DNA of 64,000 bases from Nonomuraea turcica. GTDB lineage: Bacteria; Actinomycetota; Actinomycetes; Streptosporangiales; Streptosporangiaceae. The position numbers and the translations under genes are program-made. Shown in pieces: positions 61,318 through 64,000 of the stretch. The notes below the pieces were generated by a model. The model did not search any database and was not told where the DNA came from. It saw nothing but the letters and a program-made list of their open reading frames with translations. Position 1 is the stretch's first letter, and the number at the start of each line of letters is the position of its first letter. The stretch spans positions 806,001-870,000 of the forward strand of contig NZ_JAUZQF010000001.1 in the NCBI RefSeq assembly GCF_030718205.1. Direction: 5' to 3'.

Positions 61318-61362
61318 TTCCCAAGCTGACAGCGCGGGTTCGATTCCCGTCACCCGCTCTCA
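61318..61362 (+). repeat. att copy 4
   Basis: Identical over 45 bp to att copy 1, again followed by a hairpin and an apparent integrase end. Confidence 0.93.
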
Positions 61363-61366
61363 TGCG

Positions 61367-61406
61367 AAAGGCCCAGGTAGACCGGTGCATTCGGTGCCTG
61401 GGCTTT
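61367..61406. terminator. Diverged hairpin beside att copy 4
   Basis: AAAGGCCCAGGTA pairs imperfectly with TGCCTGGGCTTT. It corresponds to the hairpins at 47838 and 59802. Confidence 0.6.
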
Positions 61407-61456
61407 GACGTTGTCAAGGGTTGTCGATCTCTGCGTGCGATTGGGCCGGGTGATCC

Positions 61457-61471
61457 CCCTGCCGGAACCAG
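61457..61471 (-). pseudogene. Possible integrase 3' scrap of a third element
   Basis: The minus strand reads LVPAG at the expected distance from att copy 4. The stop is lost and homology is only about five codons, so this rests on position as much as sequence. Confidence 0.35.
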
Positions 61472-61488
61472 TGGGCTAGGAGCACGAC

Positions 61489-61902
61489 TCAGACCTTGAT
61501 GACAGTGACGCGTGCGCCACATAGGGCGGCGAGGTCGTCGGGGTCGGACGTGAGGACCGTGACGGGACCTGGAGCAGCGAGGGCGGTGGCGCTGAGCATG
61601 GCATCGATGGCGTACTTGTGCCCGTGCAGGCTGGCATCGGACAACAGCATGGCGGCTTGGCGGGCGATCGGTTCGGTGACCGGCTCGACGACAAGGCGGG
61701 ACAGCGTCCACTCCAGGGCCGGCCGGTTGACGCGGGGGTGGACCACCTCGACGAGGGTGGCGGCGGAGGTGATGACACGGAGGTCGTCGGCACGGGCGAG
61801 AGCGAGCCATGCCGTGACCGTACGGTCGCGCAGGACGGCCTTGGCCAGTCCCTCGCTGTCGAGGACGAGGGTGCCGCCGGGAGCCGCTGGAGAACGGGTC
61901 AC
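61489..61902 (-). CDS. PIN-domain toxin
   Basis: A 137-residue PIN protein: LVLDSEGLAKAVLRD holds the first Asp and VITSAATLVEVVHPRVNR the Glu. KYAIDAMLSATAL and VTVLTSDPDDLAAL hold the later acidic residues. It overlaps the antitoxin stop by 4 bp and is a VapC-type RNase. Confidence 0.9.
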   Translation of the reverse strand: MTRSPAAPGGTLVLDSEGLAKAVLRDRTVTAWLALARADDLRVITSAATLVEVVHPRVNRPALEWTLSRLVVEPVTEPIARQAAMLLSDASLHGHKYAIDAMLSATALAAPGPVTVLTSDPDDLAALCGARVTVIKV

Positions 61903-62159
61903 GCGGCCGCCCCGCCCTTGGCCTGTCCCCGCCGGACCTGGTGGAGTTGGTCGCGCAGCGCCTGGACCTCGTCGTCGGTGATGGGGCCGTGCTCAGCCTC
62001 GGCGACCTGGATGAGTTCGTTAAGGTTGTCGCGCTCGATCTGGCGGGCGACGGCGGCGGCGACGTAGGCGGACAGGCCGGAAGGGCCGCTCCGGGATCGG
62101 GCGGCCTCGGCGATGTCACGCGGCATGGTGATCGAATATTTGCCAGTGGGCTCGCTCAT
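61899..62159 (-). CDS. Antitoxin of the PIN toxin
   Basis: An 86-residue protein with a ribbon-helix-helix-like start (KYSITMPRDIAEAARSRSG, LSAYVAAAVARQIERDNL) and an acidic helical tail. ATG 62159 gives MSEPTGKYS. It forms a type II pair with the PIN toxin. Confidence 0.85.
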   Translation of the reverse strand: MSEPTGKYSITMPRDIAEAARSRSGPSGLSAYVAAAVARQIERDNLNELIQVAEAEHGPITDDEVQALRDQLHQVRRGQAKGGAAA

Positions 62160-62227
62160 GCTCTCTATCCTACCTCCCATCCTCCCGCGACTTCGTGTCC
62201 GCCTTGCCAGCGTCGGGAGCTGAGCGC

Positions 62228-62584
62228 TCACTGGTGTTGCTTCCGGGATGGCGACCGTACGAAGTCCCCGCGCGGGCCGAGATAGCGGACAAGCGCGTAC
62301 TCGACCTGTCCCATGGCTACGGAGTCGAGGTGGTCGTACAGCCCGCCGAGGACATACTGGGTGTCGATGGTGCGGATTTGGTCGGTCAGTGCGCGTCTCG
62401 CGCCCCTGAATGGTCAGCCTGGGCCGGAAGCTGGCCGGTTGGGACTGGTCGACGTGGGCACGATCGTCACGGTGGACCAGTGGTCCTGCGAGATGCTGAC
62501 GACGATGCCGAGGCGTCTGCCGCGCTGCTCGTGGCCGCGCTTGGCGTCGCCGAGATCAACTGGATAGACGCCGCCGCGGATCAC
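62228..62584 (-). pseudogene. MazF-type toxin, frameshifted
   Basis: Starting at GTG 62584 the protein reads VIRGGVYPVDLGDAKRGHEQ then STVTIVPTSTSPNRPAS, a clear MazF/PemK start, and then hits TGA. SFRPRLTIQGRETR continues in a second frame and LTDQIRTIDTQYVLGGL returns to the first. Two compensating indels are needed, so the toxin is broken. The stop at 62228 is in the starting frame. The start overlaps the antitoxin stop. Confidence 0.75.
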
Positions 62585-62886
62585 CGTCCGGTCTCACGGC
62601 GAGCGGGGACCACGATGCCGGTGTCGACGATCCGAATGTCGCCGTCGTCGGTGTATGCCCACTCGTCGGGGAGCTGCGACAAGTCCTCGCCCTCATCGGC
62701 CAGGCGCGCCATGTCGGCGCGGGCCTGCCGCTCCCACTCCACGTGCTCCAGGGCGCGCAGCCCCCGGCGCAGCACGTCGGAGTTGGACTCGCCTTCGCGG
62801 CGAAGTGAGTCGATGATCCGGCTGTCGTCGGCGGTGGGTCGGAAGCCCACCGTGCTTGGAGTGCCCATGACGCCAGCATGCAACAA
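62581..62886 (-). CDS. Antitoxin of the broken MazF
   Basis: A 101-residue protein with a ribbon-helix-helix N-terminus (STVGFRPTADDSRIIDSLRREGESNSDVLRRGLRAL) and an acidic C-terminal tail (LADEGEDLSQLPDEWAYTDDGDI). It is intact although its toxin is not. Confidence 0.82.
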   Translation of the reverse strand: MLHAGVMGTPSTVGFRPTADDSRIIDSLRREGESNSDVLRRGLRALEHVEWERQARADMARLADEGEDLSQLPDEWAYTDDGDIRIVDTGIVVPARRETGR

Positions 62887-63146
62887 ATGTTGAACAAGGT
62901 GGAAGGGTGGTGACTCGCCCTTCAGTAATCGCTACACGCCCCGATCAACCGGATCGACTATCAACACCACCCGATCAGCCTCTACATCGAACCCAAGGTC
63001 CTGATGATCAGAGGATCCCTCCGGAGTCATCAGCGCGGACTTCCCGAGGCGCCGCCCGAACAACCGGAAGAAGTCCAGAGGCGGACGTCCATCCGCTCCT
63101 GGCTCTGCAACTCTCAGGTCAACGTCGGAGTCAACGGGAGGTATCC

Positions 63147-63416
63147 GTGTTCGGCTCAGCCGCTATCGACCTGGCTTGGGTCGCGGACGGCAAGATCGAC
63201 GCCAACATCATGCTCAGCAACAACCCATGGGACACCGCCGCTGGCGTCGTCATCGCTCGCGAAGCCGGAGCCGCAGTCGTCGACATCGACGGCAGCCCGC
63301 ACACCATGTCCGCCCACGCGGCCATCGCCGCAAGTCCCAAGCTCGTAGCTGACCTTGTCGAACTCATCGCCGAGGCCCGCAAGGTGGCGAGATACAGCCA
63401 GCGCACTGCCGAATAG
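63147..63416 (+). pseudogene. Inositol monophosphatase, C-terminal third only
   Basis: From FGSAAIDLAWVADG onward the reading matches residues 187-274 of the intact IMPase, including NNPWDTAAG and SPKLVADLVELIAEAR. The sequence before 63147 is unrelated, and the GEE and DPVDGT metal motifs are missing. The stretch 62887-63146 has no gene I can support. Confidence 0.85.
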
Positions 63417-63433
63417 CTCTTGTAGGTATCAAG

Positions 63434-63455
63434 GCGGCGGCGCACACGCCGCCGC
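63434..63455 (+). terminator. Hairpin after the IMPase remnant
   Basis: An 8-bp stem GCGGCGGC / GCCGCCGC. It is preceded by TCTTGTAGGTATCAA, the same sequence that follows the intact IMPase stop, so the duplication continues past the gene. Confidence 0.65.
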
Positions 63456-63535
63456 GCGGCCCGAGCATGCGGCCCGCACGCTGCGCGTGCGGCCCGGGGC
63501 CGTTCTCGGGCGCGGACCGCCACTTGGGCCGCACA

Positions 63536-63955
63536 TCATGCAAAAGCCGCCAAGATATCCATAGAGCCGTCCTCCGAGTTGCTGATCTTCAGATATACCT
63601 CTTGGCCGTCCCACTCAGTACTAACGCCGTCAAGCCCATCGACACAACGGAAGCACCCATCCTGTGGATCATCGATTCGACTCCATCCCTTGGCGAGAAA
63701 CTTCTCGAATATCTGCTCGCTAGTCATGGTGCGACTGGCTTTGAAGGCAAGGAACCCGCCACTTCCGGAGTCACAGTCGTCTTCCTCCATGACAGTCTCA
63801 GCAATAGTCCTCGGGAGAAGACCTGGAACGATCTGCTTCAGTTCGTTGATTTCCTGCTTCGCCTGCGCTTCGCACATTGCTCCACAGCCGGTCATTGAAG
63901 TAGCTAAGACGATACCCACTGTGAAGACTGCACAGGTTCTCGCAAGGCCATTCAT
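63536..63955 (-). CDS. Putative lipoprotein, unknown function
   Basis: A 139-residue protein with a lipobox (SMTGC) after a hydrophobic signal, then an acidic mature domain with cysteines in DDCDSG and GCFRC. GGAG precedes the ATG at 63955. I recognise no family. It lies at the right edge of the window, still within the mobile array as far as can be seen. Confidence 0.75.
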   Translation of the reverse strand: MNGLARTCAVFTVGIVLATSMTGCGAMCEAQAKQEINELKQIVPGLLPRTIAETVMEEDDCDSGSGGFLAFKASRTMTSEQIFEKFLAKGWSRIDDPQDGCFRCVDGLDGVSTEWDGQEVYLKISNSEDGSMDILAAFA

Positions 63956-64000
63956 AATCTTTGGCTCCAGAGCTCGCGGGGCGGTGGCAGCAGTAAAGGA

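Noticed and set aside
58857..61362. Additional tRNA-Gly genes at att copies 2-4
   Set aside because: Only the anticodon-loop-to-3' half is present; the acceptor 5' strand and D arm are missing, so they cannot fold as tRNAs.
62907..63146. Start of a shortened but functional IMPase from 62907
   Set aside because: The first 80 codons show no similarity to the family and all N-terminal metal motifs are absent, so the frame is a chance fusion to a remnant.

Overview
The window is high-GC DNA with dense, often overlapping genes and many GTG starts. It encodes a mycothiol synthase and a probable mycothiol-dependent enzyme, so the host is an actinomycete. Gene style and the mobile-element type fit Streptosporangiales (a Nonomuraea-like organism is my guess, not shown by the sequence). 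All assignments come from reading the sequence; no database search was run.

Positions 1 to about 47.7 kb are ordinary accessory chromosome. In order: a lipoprotein/hydrolase/LuxR set, uppP, several oxidoreductase-regulator pairs, an ECF sigma factor with a membrane partner, lipB, a VapBC-type pair, an APC permease, a PfpI protein, a copZ with a CsoR-type operator, a MarR-WrbA pair, a five-gene peptide ABC transporter (14.6-20.3 kb), a two-component system, two TetR-controlled divergent loci (FAD monooxygenase; azoreductase plus SMR exporter), a PRPP synthetase, a large alkylsulfatase-type hydrolase, an NCS1 permease, an MFS exporter, an orphan sensor kinase, an LD-carboxypeptidase, a secreted 5'-nucleotidase, mshD, a Pit phosphate transporter operon with a PHO-box-like repeat, and dcd. 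Many of these genes have a TANNNT -10 box 6-7 nt before the start codon, which predicts leaderless mRNAs.

From 47.76 kb to the end the window is a mobile-element array built on tRNA-Gly(CCC). The 3' part of the tRNA (45 bp, reduced to 42 bp in one copy) occurs four times: 47787, 58857, 59752 and 61318. The first interval is a complete actinomycete integrative and conjugative element (AICE, pSAM2 type): int, xis, rep, a 50-aa zinc ribbon, tra, three small genes including a Pra-like activator, a KorSA-like GntR repressor with matching operators, and cargo (HTH-DUF5919 protein, inositol monophosphatase-like protein). Its right end is decayed: the first codons of an Imm21 gene cut by an IS5-type transposase remnant, a small secreted protein and an integrase scrap.

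The second interval is only about 0.9 kb and carries just a DUF433/DUF5615 toxin-antitoxin pair between two att copies. The third begins with an integrase 3' remnant and holds a diverged copy of the cargo spacer, an intact Imm21 gene and a DUF6086 gene. To the right of the fourth att copy are another apparent integrase scrap, a PIN toxin pair, a MazE-like antitoxin with a frameshifted mazF, a second inositol monophosphatase C-terminus and a lipoprotein. I read the region as successive integrations at one tRNA gene, with later decay that kept toxin-antitoxin and immunity genes.
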